The notes under the pieces: generated by a model
What the model was told of the DNA's origin: nothing
Databases searched by the model: none
What the model saw: only the letters and a program-made list of their open reading frames with translations
Assembly: GCF_958295425.1 (NCBI RefSeq)
Contig: NC_081146.1
Span: 19,663,458-19,727,457 of the forward strand
Origin: Solea solea
Taxonomy: Eukaryota; Chordata; Actinopteri; Pleuronectiformes; Soleidae
Length of the DNA stretch: 64,000 nucleotides
Reading direction: 5' to 3'
Position numbers and translations under genes: made by a program
Shown here: positions 24,691 to 36,500 of the stretch, in pieces
How positions within the stretch are numbered: the stretch's first letter is position 1
How the letters are laid out: each line of letters begins with the position of its first letter

Positions 24691-27543
24691 CGCTGAGTAA
24701 TACCATGCACGTCAGCATCCAATTACATATCATTTGGAGAGATATCAGAAATGTGTATTATCACCAATATCACCTACTTGTTGGAAAGCACACAAAAGTA
24801 TTATTAAGGACTGCAAAGCTAAACAAGACAACTTTACTTCAACTCAGACATATAGTTGTATTTGTATCTGGTTTCACTTGTGAATGATTCACAACAGCTT
24901 TGGGTAATATATGTAATAAAAATAATAATTACAAAATAAAAATAAAAGGCCAGTGATGGCGTAACCATCTTGTAATAATTTGTGAAGGCTTGAAAATCAG
25001 AATAAAAACACATAATTCTGCTATGGGTGGATGCAGAATTACGTAGCTCATGTCAGTCCAGCCAAATGTGTGTCATTTTACTTTGCACTAGATATAATTG
25101 CTTCTTGTCAACAACGCTGATTGAAAAAAGACATTAGGAATCTCTTTGATTTACTGTTTTGTGGCGTCTCTCGATCTGTCCTCCCCCCTCCTTTGTCTTG
25201 CCAAAATATTTCAGATCATAATGCTATCTTGCTTTCGTCATAAAATCTTCGATTTCATTCTGTCATCTCTCCCTGACCTCTTTCATTTCCTTCCCCCCCT
25301 TGCTCCATTCATTCCTCTTTCTCCGACGCGTTGGTTCCCTTCTGCTGCTTCACACCCCACTGTCCCCTCTGACCACTCTGGCTTTCTTTCCATTGACCAC
25401 AATTTCAATAACTGTGGCCAAGGTTATTTTGCAGCCACCGCTGAGCGTGTTTGTTTGTCCCCCTTTGCAAGACACTCTGCTTATTCTAATGGACTCCAGA
25501 AGAGAGAGGGAGTCTTTTAAAATGGTTTAGAAAGAAGGCCAGCAGAGTCCCTCTTCATCTCTCTCCTCTTTCCTTCCCCGCCTTTGTGGACGCTGACAAA
25601 GGACTCCCTCTGTGTTTGCCATGGGACCAGATGTACCCCGGCAGTTCGCAGGATACTAACCCCTGGAAGCCCTTTCGTTCCTCATGCTATAGATTATACA
25701 TTAAATCTGGAGTTTGCATTGCATCGACAGCTCCAAATGACACTGAGAGGTGACCAGAAATGCTGATCCTCAGTGAATATAACCCATCACCGCGTCACTT
25801 TGCAATAAAAGAAACCAGGTTAAAGCCGATATTCCCTGAAACAAAACTAAGTTGCACAGATCAATATGTTTGAATCGCGTGTAGTGCTTTAGCGTGTGCC
25901 AGCAGCCCACAGTGCAGCCCTGCATCCCTGCATCCCTGCTGCTCTGTGCTCACAATAGAAGACAATCCAGAGCTGGACTAAAGTCACGCAGGGGTCGGCA
26001 GCCTCCTCTTTGTCAATGTCTTCCCTGATGCGCTGCCTTTCAGCCAGTAGGGGAGCAGAAACTGTAAGTGGCTCTTTATGTAAAAGAGAGAGAGAAGTGC
26101 AGTAACAGTGATGTGGAATGTGGAAGTCATTTTCTAAATATGACACTGGATTTCACCTTTTCTCGGAACGACAATCTGCAATGTTCGTAATGTTTGATTT
26201 GCGTATGTGCCTAATGTTCCTTTAGGAGTACAGCATGTAAGCCGAGTCAATCACAAGGAAACACATCAGGAGATAATGATCACTTTGTGTACAACACTTC
26301 TCTCTTTATTTGATTCATACGTTTAATTTCAAGCCTGCCTTTTGGGCATACACATTTATTTTATATTTATGCAGTTTATCTAATGAATACACTCGCTCTA
26401 ATGTTTTTTTGTTCAGTGTTTCTTTGGCCTCTCATTTGATTTGATCTCTAATCATTTTGTCTGGTCTGTGGTTGGTGCTCTCTTGACTTGACCGGCTGTT
26501 GGAATTCTGGACTGTACCAGGTGAGACAAAGGGAGGCAGGGTAGTAACAACAGACCTTTTTTAAATCTCTTGGTTGACTGCTTTCCTTCCATGTCAGGTT
26601 AGATGAAATGTAACCCGAATATGGTGCTGTAGCTTTATTGTACATTTGAAAAGCTTAAATGAGAAGTATAATGTTTTAACTTGGTTGACAGCTACAGCTA
26701 CAGACATACAGACATTGGTTTTGACCAGTGGACATGGGGGCGGGGGGGCGGGGGGGCGGGGGGGGAGGGGGTGTCTCTTTGGACGCTTTTGTTTAGATCA
26801 TTACAGCTTTGCAATTATCAGTGTAGAATAATAAAAAGAAAAAGATTACAGGTTAGCAGCACACTGTGGGACATAACATCATATACTCAAGGCTTCGTGT
26901 GAAACAGTCTAGAATAAATGTGCTGCTAATAACTGGCGTGCTTGAATTTTCCCCATTAGAGACACAGCCACACCTAGCATTGTGTTGTGCTTCTAATCTG
27001 ACTATACCACACACACAGACACACAAACACTCACTGGGTCAATATGACTGCAGTCTTTTTCACTGATTTGCACACTGAAGCCTAATGGATCTTGGCTAAT
27101 GACAGGAATTTCATTTAAGACATTAAAATATACTCTTATTTTCAGCGTTTTCATGTCTTTCCTGTTTGGTTTGGTTCAAGTGACCTCTGGTATGTTTGCC
27201 TGGTTCGTGATGTCCATTAGTGAGAAAGCCGGTGTGGACCAAGCTGTGGTTTTAGCATTCAAAGGCTAATTTAGTAAATCCATCAACTGTTTGTGTACTG
27301 TACAGGAGGCAATCTAATAATCAATCTGCATACGCAGTGTCTGTGCCTGTCTTTTGGAAGCCATGGTAACACATGTGTAAGGTCAGGACATGAGCGTGGG
27401 GATTTTACACTGATTAATCAGAGAGTGAGTCAAAAACTGTGGTCTGCTGTATTAAGCAAACCCACAGTAATACTATCAAAATACTGCCATTGTTCATAAG
27501 AGGGATCAATTTTCTCACAACCAATTATTGCTCTGTGACCTAT
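24691..27543. promoter_or_regulatory. Gene-free; candidate regulatory block at 25380-25760
   Basis: 25380-25450 (TTGACCACAATTTCAATAAC, GGCCAAGGTTATTTTGC) and 25590-25760 are unique and look constrained. The G-rich tract lies at 26736-26771. Otherwise nothing was recognised. Confidence 0.25.
26736..26771 (+). other. G-rich tract with G-quadruplex pattern
   Basis: Long G-runs, each of five or more bases, separated by single C or A residues. This fits the usual G-quadruplex rule on the plus strand. No gene overlaps it. Confidence 0.7.
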
Positions 27544-27551
27544 GATTAGAT

Positions 27552-27964
27552 CCATGGTTCTCAAACTGTGGCACGTGTACCACAAGTGATACACAAGCTT
27601 TCTGTGGTGGCACTTGGAGGAAAATCAGAAAAAACTGTTCGACTGTATATACCAGGGTATGTGAGTGCAGTGGAGCTGAGGAAATGATGCAAATAACAAA
27701 AAATAATAATGAGATCCACCTTATCTCTCGCTCCATCTTAATCTAATTTCACTATACCAGTGTGTTACGTATATCTGAGGAAGAGGAGGAGGAGGATGAG
27801 AGAGCAAATTATCTTATTGGGAATAAATCTGCCTTGTGTGAAAAGTCCGTAGCTTGGCCTCTTTACACCACTGTGTTTTAACATTGGTGATAATAGCGTT
27901 ACTTCTCGAGAACTGAATATTTTCTCAGGTGCTACTTAGTTTAAAAAAAGTGTGAGAACCACTG
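27552..27964 (+). mobile_element. hAT-Charlie-like mini-element, copy B
   Basis: Starts CCATGGTTCTCAAACTGTGG and ends GTGAGAACCACTG. It is flanked by a perfect 8-bp duplication GATTAGAT (27544-27551 and 27965-27972), the size expected for hAT insertion. Length is 413 bp, non-coding, about 50 bp longer than copy A. Confidence 0.92.
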
Positions 27965-27972
27965 GATTAGAT

Positions 27973-29864
27973 GATTAGAAGTGTCGAAATGCAGAAATAT
28001 AAACTGAAGACACCAATCAGTGAGTTAAATGCTAAATGACTTCAAACAACAGTTTCATGTTAAAGTTCATTCTTTCTGAATTATAAAACGCCTTTTTCTC
28101 TTTTAATATATTTCACCACCGATTAAAAATGGCCATACTTAGCTACGATATTTAAACATACATTTATCCTTCATAAAATGGGGTGTATACTGATTTGGAA
28201 GTATTGTATTTCTATATTCCATAAGGGAGTATCACGTTGCACAGATTTTTATTGTTTGGTATTTTTGAATGTATTATTATTTATAGATATGTTTAAATAA
28301 AACAGAGTTACTGTTTCCTGTCAGTTTTTTGTTTTGTTTTTCTATCCAAAAACTAAAACATGGCGGCACTAAATTTTGATAACCGAATAGTACACTCATG
28401 AACATCGTTGCTCTCCTGTTGCTCGTCTTCCTTTCTTCTCCTGCATCCAGCGACAACAACAAGCTCATTAAACTGCAAGCAAACTGACATTTCACCCCAA
28501 CTTCTCCCTCTCTCTCTTGTTTTACATCATTAAGTGGCAGCGTCAGGCTCAAAGGTAGTTGGGAAAAGTCTTTGAGACAAACGGACTCGCCTGGCAAGCG
28601 AGTGTTTTGATGAGCTTGTCACTCCCTCACCCCAAACATGCCTCATTAGTAGTTCAGTCGGAACACCTATCTGCACTCCCTCTGTGTCTTTCTCCTCCTC
28701 CCGATTACACACATACACACGCACGCACACAGTTTCTTTCTCTTTCCGTCTTTCCCTCCATTTCCCACTCTGGCCCCCCTCCTGTTTTTCAGCACTAATT
28801 AGCTGGCTTCTCCCTCCTCTGTGCTTCCCCAGTCACATCTCAAAGGGAGATGGATATGATTTTTCTTTAACCCAAAGGCCAACTTAATCAGCTGAATTAA
28901 TGACTTTATTACCCGATAGGCTCCAGGCCATGCAACACATTTCACTCCAGTGCCCAAATGCTCCTCTCTGGATCTCCCCCCCCCCCACTCCTTCTTTTAC
29001 CCCCTGCAGGAATTTTTACATTTCAAAAATAGAAATGAGAGAAGAGAAAGAGAGGTGCTGAGACCGGGCAACGGGGCAGCGGGAAGATATTATGAGAAAT
29101 ATAATTGTTAAAGTAATATAGAGCTACAGGTGCACCGTAATGACAACTTTAACAATTAGCTTCTAGTCATTTACTGTGTGTGGATAACAGATAACTGAGT
29201 AATTACATGGTCACTGTAACACAACACTGTTGCTTGTATATATAACGCACTTCCCTCATCTTGTGAGAGGTCATTAAAAGATGACATTTTCTGTTTTGTA
29301 ATTAATGCCCAAGTTTCAAAATGCCTGTCAGAAAATGTCCTGTGAGTAAATTATTTTGCTCATTTTTATATTTAAGATAAAACATTTTTTAGCTATTGTC
29401 TCAATGTCCAAAAAAGGGAAACTATGTGTTTTTAACACCTTTTCCCTTTCTGGCAACAAAGACGCTGATTTGCCGTAATTGTTGGCTTGTTGGCTTTTTT
29501 TCCGTTAGCACAAACCGTGGCGTAATTAAGGTAATGCAAAGTGCGCTTGTGCGAAAGCTCGGTGTTAAAGGGTTAAATGTCTTCAGAGGTGATAAAACAT
29601 CATCTGATAATTGCTGTGATACTGTATCTGTTCCTTTAAAATAAACAATAAAATCAACTAAATATAAATGTTTTCTTTTTATAAACCCAAATAACTCTCT
29701 GATATGAACTGATATAGGGTTCATAACTCTTTAGGATATAAAAGGTCAGGCATGAGGGAAGCTCTTAATTCTTAAAATTGGGAATGGCTGCACGAGATTG
29801 TTCCCATTCAGACTGACGTACAGGCACATTTAGTGAATTTTCTATTACATGCCATTTACATCAG
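27973..29864. promoter_or_regulatory. Gene-free; candidate regulatory block at 28790-28960
   Basis: The block includes CACTAATTAGCTGGC and CAGCTGAATTAATGAC, homeodomain-type cores. C homopolymer at about 28976-28986. Other parts are AT-rich. Confidence 0.25.
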
Positions 29865-29955
29865 CCTTCAGCCTCTTGCTCACGGATCGACAGCACGAGA
29901 ATTGGAAAAGGTGGGGATCAAACCACCAACCTTCTGGTTAGAAGACGTCCATAAC
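29865..29955 (-). repeat. tRNA-derived SINE, reverse orientation
   Basis: On the minus strand, GTCTTCTAACCAGAAGG and GGTGGTTTGATCCCCACC show the tRNA-like middle and B box. The body downstream resembles teleost HE1/V-type SINEs. The A-box side is truncated or diverged. Confidence 0.55.
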
Positions 29956-31039
29956 AGCCCCCATTATGTGCAATAAGAGGTACAGTTTTCTCGTCATCAG
30001 TATCAGCCCCCTCTGTCATGTATATTTGATACACACACACACACACACAGTTTTTTTTTATACGGCTGAAACACAGTAATTAGCTGATACATTGGTGTCT
30101 GTCAGTAGATGTATTACCGCAACTGAGAAACACCACTGATAAGGAGATGTGCCATTAGTCTTCTCATTTACTTGACAAACTCAAACAGAACCCAAGGCCT
30201 ATACACTGGATGAGGTTCATCTGCTGACAACAACATAATGAGCTGGTTCTACAATCATACCGGCTTGAGAACTTACACTTGTTATTGCTGCGACCGCAAG
30301 GAAACAGCGAAGCTCAGCCACACCTGTGCTCAGCGTGTACAGAGACAAGTTTTTGGCCTGGAGGACGACGACCAGGGAACAAGAATATTAGCAGCCTAAT
30401 AAATAACAAGCAAGCAAATGTATGTAAATGCATACATATACTATTTCTTTGTTGTTCAGCCGATATGCATCATATCCTCCCTGAGATCACACCTGCTGTA
30501 GGAGGATTAATCTGATGCTGGGCTGTGGCTACAATCCAGAAACCTGGGGTTTGAACCATGAAGTTGGAGATATTGTTTAAGAAACTTTTTTGTATTATTA
30601 TCAAAAACAACACACACACACACAAAGGCCTCCATAGAGTAAGCATTCTGAGGTACTGTACGAATGTGAAAGAACTAATTCTAAAATAAAATGGGTGGTT
30701 ACACCTTACAACAGAAGCGTAACAATTATTCCGTAATAAATAGGTAATAATATTGCAATACCTTCTCATTTTTAATGCAATTTCCAGCTTGGTAATAACA
30801 ACAATAATGGTGTGGTGCAGAGGAGATGATATTACAGTAATACTATGTTGTTTTCAAAGTAACATCAAGATATTGGTTTGGTCATGAAAGAAGAGAAACT
30901 ACATGTTACCATGTCATTACTGTATGAATGTCTCATACAATATAGAAACTTTATGAAGATAAATGTGAGCTCTTAAAGCACAAAAGCTATGCACACATGC
31001 TCAAGCTCTTTTCTTTCTTTTCTCTCCTTTTCTCACTTC

Positions 31040-31170
31040 CCAGGTACTCTAAAACACACACACACACGTTTGTGCAGTATTCATAGTGAGGACACTCACT
31101 GACATAATAACTTTAACCCTCAAAAATCCATTTTAAGGGGTGACGAAACACGAGGACCAGTACACAATTC
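31040..31170. repeat. (CA)n-anchored teleost repeat fragment
   Basis: (AC)n is followed by GTTTGTGCAGTATTCATAGTG and GAGGACACTCACTGACATAA, then TTAACCCTCA. This combination recurs in fish genomes next to CA microsatellites. Confidence 0.45.
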
Positions 31171-31944
31171 TATTTTTATTTTATTTTTTACAGTGAATGC
31201 CCTTTTTTGGGTTTTCCATTAGTTGATTCTCAGTGAATTGTATTTGACTGCGAAGCACAATAAACAAACTTGCCACAGTAATGTGTGAAGCACGGCTGTG
31301 AGCCACAATATATTCCTCCCCAACCAACACCGTTGTTACAGTTATTGACAATACTTGTGAAGTGCGCGCGTGTTGTCTATGGATGGAAGACACTCATTAG
31401 CAGCTCGTGCCTTGGAAGAGGAGGATGACTTCATGTGTGAAAAAAATGATTCAAACTGAACTCAAACAGTACCGGCACCTGCGAGTGTGTTCTATCTATA
31501 TCCACTTTAACACTTCCTATCCTTCTTACAAGCTGCAAAGCCATGAATATGGTACATGGTGAAACTGATAATCAATACGTTCACTTTACACGTTTGGATG
31601 ACACCATATCAAAGGTGATATGCATACAAACGCAGCGCCAACTCAAGTCTATACCAAAATGTTTAATTTGAAAGTCTCACCTAAATGCAGACACTACATG
31701 TAAGCTGCTGTGTTGAGATAGTTGTGAAGTGTAAGCGAAGGTTTTACACTCAGCTTTGTTAGAAGCCAGCAATCCCCTAATCCTCACTTCCTGTTTTATG
31801 AAGTATCTCAGTCCCATGGGGCCTATTAGTCAATTACACCTGAGCACTGCTGTTTAATATGGACTGAAAACATACCTGAGTTACCAGCATCAAACACTTC
31901 CTTTGCTCTACATTTCTCTGTCCTATACAGTAATGAGTGGAGCT

Positions 31945-31971
31945 AAGGTGTGTGTGTGTGTGTGTGTGTGA
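31945..31971. repeat. (GT)n microsatellite
   Basis: About twelve GT units. Shorter CA runs lie at 30031-30049 and 18937-18955, and a GT run at 19363-19379. Confidence 0.85.
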
Positions 31972-32919
31972 CATTCAGGAAAAAAGGAGGAATAATTCAT
32001 TAGCTCTCTATATTTCACTCTTTCAGCCTCCCTCCTGATCTTCACATTCAACAACTCTGGGGCAAAGGCAGAATTGCAAATTAGCTCCTGGAAAAATCTA
32101 ATTAATTGGCCATCCTCACAGGCTGCAAAGTTTGGGCTGATGTGTCAACTCCCCACCCCCCCCCACCCCCCAACACAACTCCAAACAGCTCTGAGCAATA
32201 AGGAGGGAGCAGAGCGGGGGAGAGGCAGGGAAAAAGAAGCAGAGGAAAACACGCCATAAAACAAAACTACCCTCTGCGTGTCAATTAATACAGCACTTCA
32301 ATCAGGGAAAAACTTTCTGAGCTGACTAGCCGCACAATAACTCACTCAACCAGGCAGCTGTCAGTTCGCCTTCTCTGCAATTTCACAATCAGTCAGCCTC
32401 AAATTAGAAGTCAATGTTCGCCTGTGGGATTTTAGAGGCTCTTGAGCCAGAATAATAGGCTTACTGTGGTTTCTCCTCAATTTCAGAAGTGAAAAATATC
32501 TTAAGGATTCTGCAACATGAGTGAAATTTAATATTTTTCTTCCCTTTTCTTTTTTAACTTTTCCCTTCATTGAATTTTTCCTTGAACAAATATTCCTTAT
32601 TTATACTATACATTGCTATTGAATGCACTGGGGCGGTGAAGTGATGTTATGCCTTATACAATGTGTGTGTCAAGCCGCAGTTTACAGTTAGAAACATAGA
32701 TGTGTGCTGTATCACGACCAAATCATGATGGAACTCGGAGCTACTGCTGCCATCCAGTGAGCCAACAACGGTCTTAAAGCGCCATCTAGTGCTGTGTAAA
32801 TGTATTACAAATATATGTATATTCAGTGTTTATGACTGGATAATTAAAACCACAATAATTTATAAAACTATTACATATAAATTGTTGTTCTGCTACAACT
32901 TTGCTTTCACCGGTTGATT

Positions 32920-33025
32920 AGTTCCACAACCCTGGTCCTCGTGCCCTGCTCAAACACACCTGATTCAAACGGTCAGCTCGTTATCAAGCTCCGCAGAACC
33001 AGGTTTGGGAAACTAATCAATGAGT
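32920..33025. repeat. Teleost CACACCTGATTCAAA repeat
   Basis: CAACCCTGGTCCTCGTGCCC, CAAACACACCTGATTCAAAC and CAGCTCGTTATCAAGCTCC match a short dispersed fish repeat that I recall but cannot name. Non-coding. Confidence 0.55.
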
Positions 33026-33313
33026 CGTTTTATCCATAAAAGGCAGAAAACCTCAAAAAGACAATGTCCTCAAATGCTACTAACTGACTATTATACTAAT
33101 ATATTTACCTTTTATTATTACTATCATCAAAATATTTGACAATTTGAGTTGTGATTGATAGATAACCGATTTATTGTTACCGCCCGACTACAAACTATAT
33201 TCACATGTTAGACTGCTGTAAAATTTGATATGTTTTTAAAGAGAAACAATACAATTACAATAGGAACTGTGTTCTACTGGAAAAATGTATACACAATATG
33301 ACAAAACGTTCAA

Positions 33314-33579
33314 TTTATTTACAAAAAAATAGATATATAAATACAATTGTGTGTGTAAAGGTCTATACATAATGATCAGTCTACCTGACTACAAAATAAC
33401 GCCAACGCACCAGAGTTGACATAACAGCCACAAACATCCGTGTATATGTCTTCATCACTGAGTGACACTTCATTATTAAATTACTACGACAGTCTGACAA
33501 TAGTAAACAAAAAAACCCTTTCCTTAGGAAGATATTTACAACAGTCTGACATAAAGAGGAGAAACCATACGTCTGTGGC
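33314..33579 (-). other. cep76: CEP76 3' UTR with poly(A) signal
   Basis: Downstream of the CEP76 stop codon on the minus strand, the first canonical AATAAA lies at 33314-33319 (TTTATT on the plus strand), about 260 nt after the stop. Cleavage would fall a little below 33.31 kb. This marks the left edge of the gene block; nothing coding is recognised beyond it. Confidence 0.55.
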
Positions 33580-36500
33580 TCAGAGCACAGAGCGATATTT
33601 ACACGCCAACATGAGCCACACGGCACACGCATTCTCTGGATACACGAACACCCGAACACGGACCGCCAGCCTCACATGGTCACCGCGGCAACTAACTATT
33701 TCCTGACAAAACGGAGACCTGCACAGAAAGTGACAAGAGACAATAAATGTGAGGAACTGCAGGGTCCTTTACAAAACAAAACAATAACAACGAATATGAG
33801 CATGGGAGATGTATTTGCTCTAAAAGTCACACTGACAAACATGGAGCCAAAATGAATGAATGCCTCAGTGCTATGAGTTATTCGCCAATACCTTGATTTC
33901 ATTTGCTGCCACTGTGCAATATTTTTTATTCTCTTACATGTATGGTTTTAACATTTTTTATTGCTTTTTGTATTTTCCATATATTGTCTGTTTTTTTATT
34001 ATTATATCTTTTTATATTTTAGGCCTGTTTCTTTTTGGTCACAGTGGTTGTTTTAAATGCACTTCCAACATTAATTTTGACTTTTACACACTGACAGTAA
34101 AATACTGTCATATTTACGTTGCTCACTTGGAGAGATTGTAAGAATGACAGAATGATACATTGATACTTGAACAGGATGAATGTTCAATAATTAGATATTT
34201 ATCATAATCATTGAAGGATGATGAAGCTAGTTCATCATGTTTTCCTATGTTTTATGGGCAGAAAGCAACAAACCCACACTCTCATCTCACAATTAAGATG
34301 TAAAACATTGTGCAACACAGAAACATAGTGATATATATTAGATGGTTGTATTATTGATATAAAAATTGTTAACTTGGAATACATTAACCTGCTAATATTT
34401 TGTTTGTCCATTCAGTATATTCAGAAATCTATCTTACCTGAGGCAGGTGGCAAACGCTCTGCGGGCGTTGTGGTGCAAGAAATGTATGGGGAAGCCTTTG
34501 AAGGTGTGTCCATCTGCCAGCGCCCTCCTCAGTGCATCCTGGAACTCCTCGTTGCCACAGGACACACCGGTACAGCGCTCCAGCTCGTAGGCCGATAAGG
34601 CGGAGGACAGCAGGTAGGACAGGTGGTCGTCCCACACTGTTGCCAGCTCCAGGTCCTGGAGGAGGGAGCACCACAGAGACCCACACTTCAATCTTCCAAT
34701 GCATGTTAGGACACAGCACAACTAATGTAACTGGCACCATTCAAATAATCAGTATGTTTATCTTTATAATAATAGTCAATTTACTTCAATTTATGGTCAA
34801 ATACAATTTAAAATGAAGTATTACATTTAATTACATGTAACTTGAATTTGGCAAAAATGTAAATAAACACCATTAACCATAGTTGTTTGTATGATACAAT
34901 TCAGAGATTAAATCTAATTTCCTTTTAAGATATAATTAAAATACTGTATATAAAAACAACTGAGTTCTATATGTTGTTGAGTACTCCTATGAAATATGTG
35001 AGGATCAAAATAGTCAACCCTGCAATCAAACTAGGTCTTCTCTTATCATTTAGATTGGGAGACCCCTAGTGGAACAAAATATATACAATGTTTTTAAATT
35101 ACATCACCTTTTGACTGATCATTTGAGTAATTAGGGTGACTCTCTTGAATTAAAAAATCATCTAAAAAGCTTCAGATGTCCATATCCAGCAGCTCTTTTA
35201 CCTTTCTGTGCTCAGAAATCAGGTAACGCATTTCTAACTCCAGCTGGTTGCTGCAAGCAGCAGGTTCCAGAGATGGAGCACAGAGTGGAGGCAGAGGTGG
35301 CAGAGAGGTGGTGGAGCCCGGGGCACAGACAGACTTCAGAGCCTCTTCACTCATCGCCTTCCATCGAGATTGATTCTGAATGGAAGAGAGGAGGGAAAAC
35401 ATTCATTCCACTCACTATCTAAAGGATGAACAGTATGCATGTAAAAAAAGATCTAATCAGAATAATGGATCCCAGCGATAATGGGTGTAGCTGTAAAGAA
35501 CACCACTCTCCTACCTGGAAGTCAAAGACACAGAGTTCCACTGCATCGGATGGCTGGCAGTTGGCGAGGAAGGTCTGGTGGTTGAAGACACAGCCCACAG
35601 TGCGGTAGGGGGACGATGGTTTGGGCTGGGGGGACAAAGGTGCACCATCTGGGTCTATGGCCCGATGGAGGTATCTGACCATGGAACAAGAGGCAAACTC
35701 AGTCTTCTTACAAACTAACACATACTGTTTCTAGTATTAAGGAGAAAACAGTTTAAGGACAAATTCATTACTGACACTGTTAAGGCACAAAGTTTAAACT
35801 TGGCATATCACTCATTTCTAATTAAAGGACATAATTTGATAAACAAAGAGCTAAATATGCAGTCACCTGCAGTTCCTTTGCTAAAAAGAATGACCAACAC
35901 ATTTCATGGTAATCCGTTCACTCAGATACCCACAGACATATAACTGCCTCAGGCATACAAAAACATATCTTTTATGTCATGTCTGATTTTACCAGTTATA
36001 GAAAAATATTTTTCTAATTTTGAACACACGCTCTCAATGACATGTGTTTTTCTTCTTTATAAAATAACACATCTGACAAACTCTTAACAACTGTAGATGT
36101 TGTAGTTTGATACCAAAGGAACAGGAGAGAGGCAAAAGCAGTGTGTTACATGACTCTTTATTATCATATTAAAATACCTGTGTGCTGTCAGGCTTTCCCA
36201 GAAAGTAATGCTTCCATCACAGCCCCGAGTCAGAACCCAAGTGTGTGCCACTCCCCTGGCTTTGGTGCCCACACACACATATGCATCGAGGCCAAAGCCC
36301 AGCAGGAGGCTGCACAGTAGGGTGGCATGGTCTTCACAATCCCCCTGCAGGACAGACGGCGATGGAAAAATAATATAAGACCACACTGTCAAACTTAGGT
36401 TAAGCATGTTTTTAGAATTCTCTTTCTCATTAATAAAGACTCATACACTCAGATTTAACTCTACTTTATTAAATTATAGTATAGTTGCACTATAAGCACG

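Larger units (their letters stand above)
29956..33313. other. Gene-free stretch up to the CEP76 3' end
   Basis: Holds CA/GT microsatellites, two dispersed repeats (31.04-31.17 and 32.92-33.03 kb) and a candidate regulatory block at about 32050-32140 (AAATTAGCTCC and CTAATTAATTGGCC). No exon recognised. Confidence 0.4.

Noticed and set aside
33381..33659. Minus-strand open stretch starting MFGCSC
   Set aside because: It overlaps the CEP76 last exon in the wrong frame; the true frame continues from exon 12 and ends ACKYRSVL at 33580.
34429..34740. Second minus-strand frame and plus-strand frame over CEP76 exon 12
   Set aside because: Shadows of the exon 34438-34655, whose correct frame reads DLELATVWDDHL.
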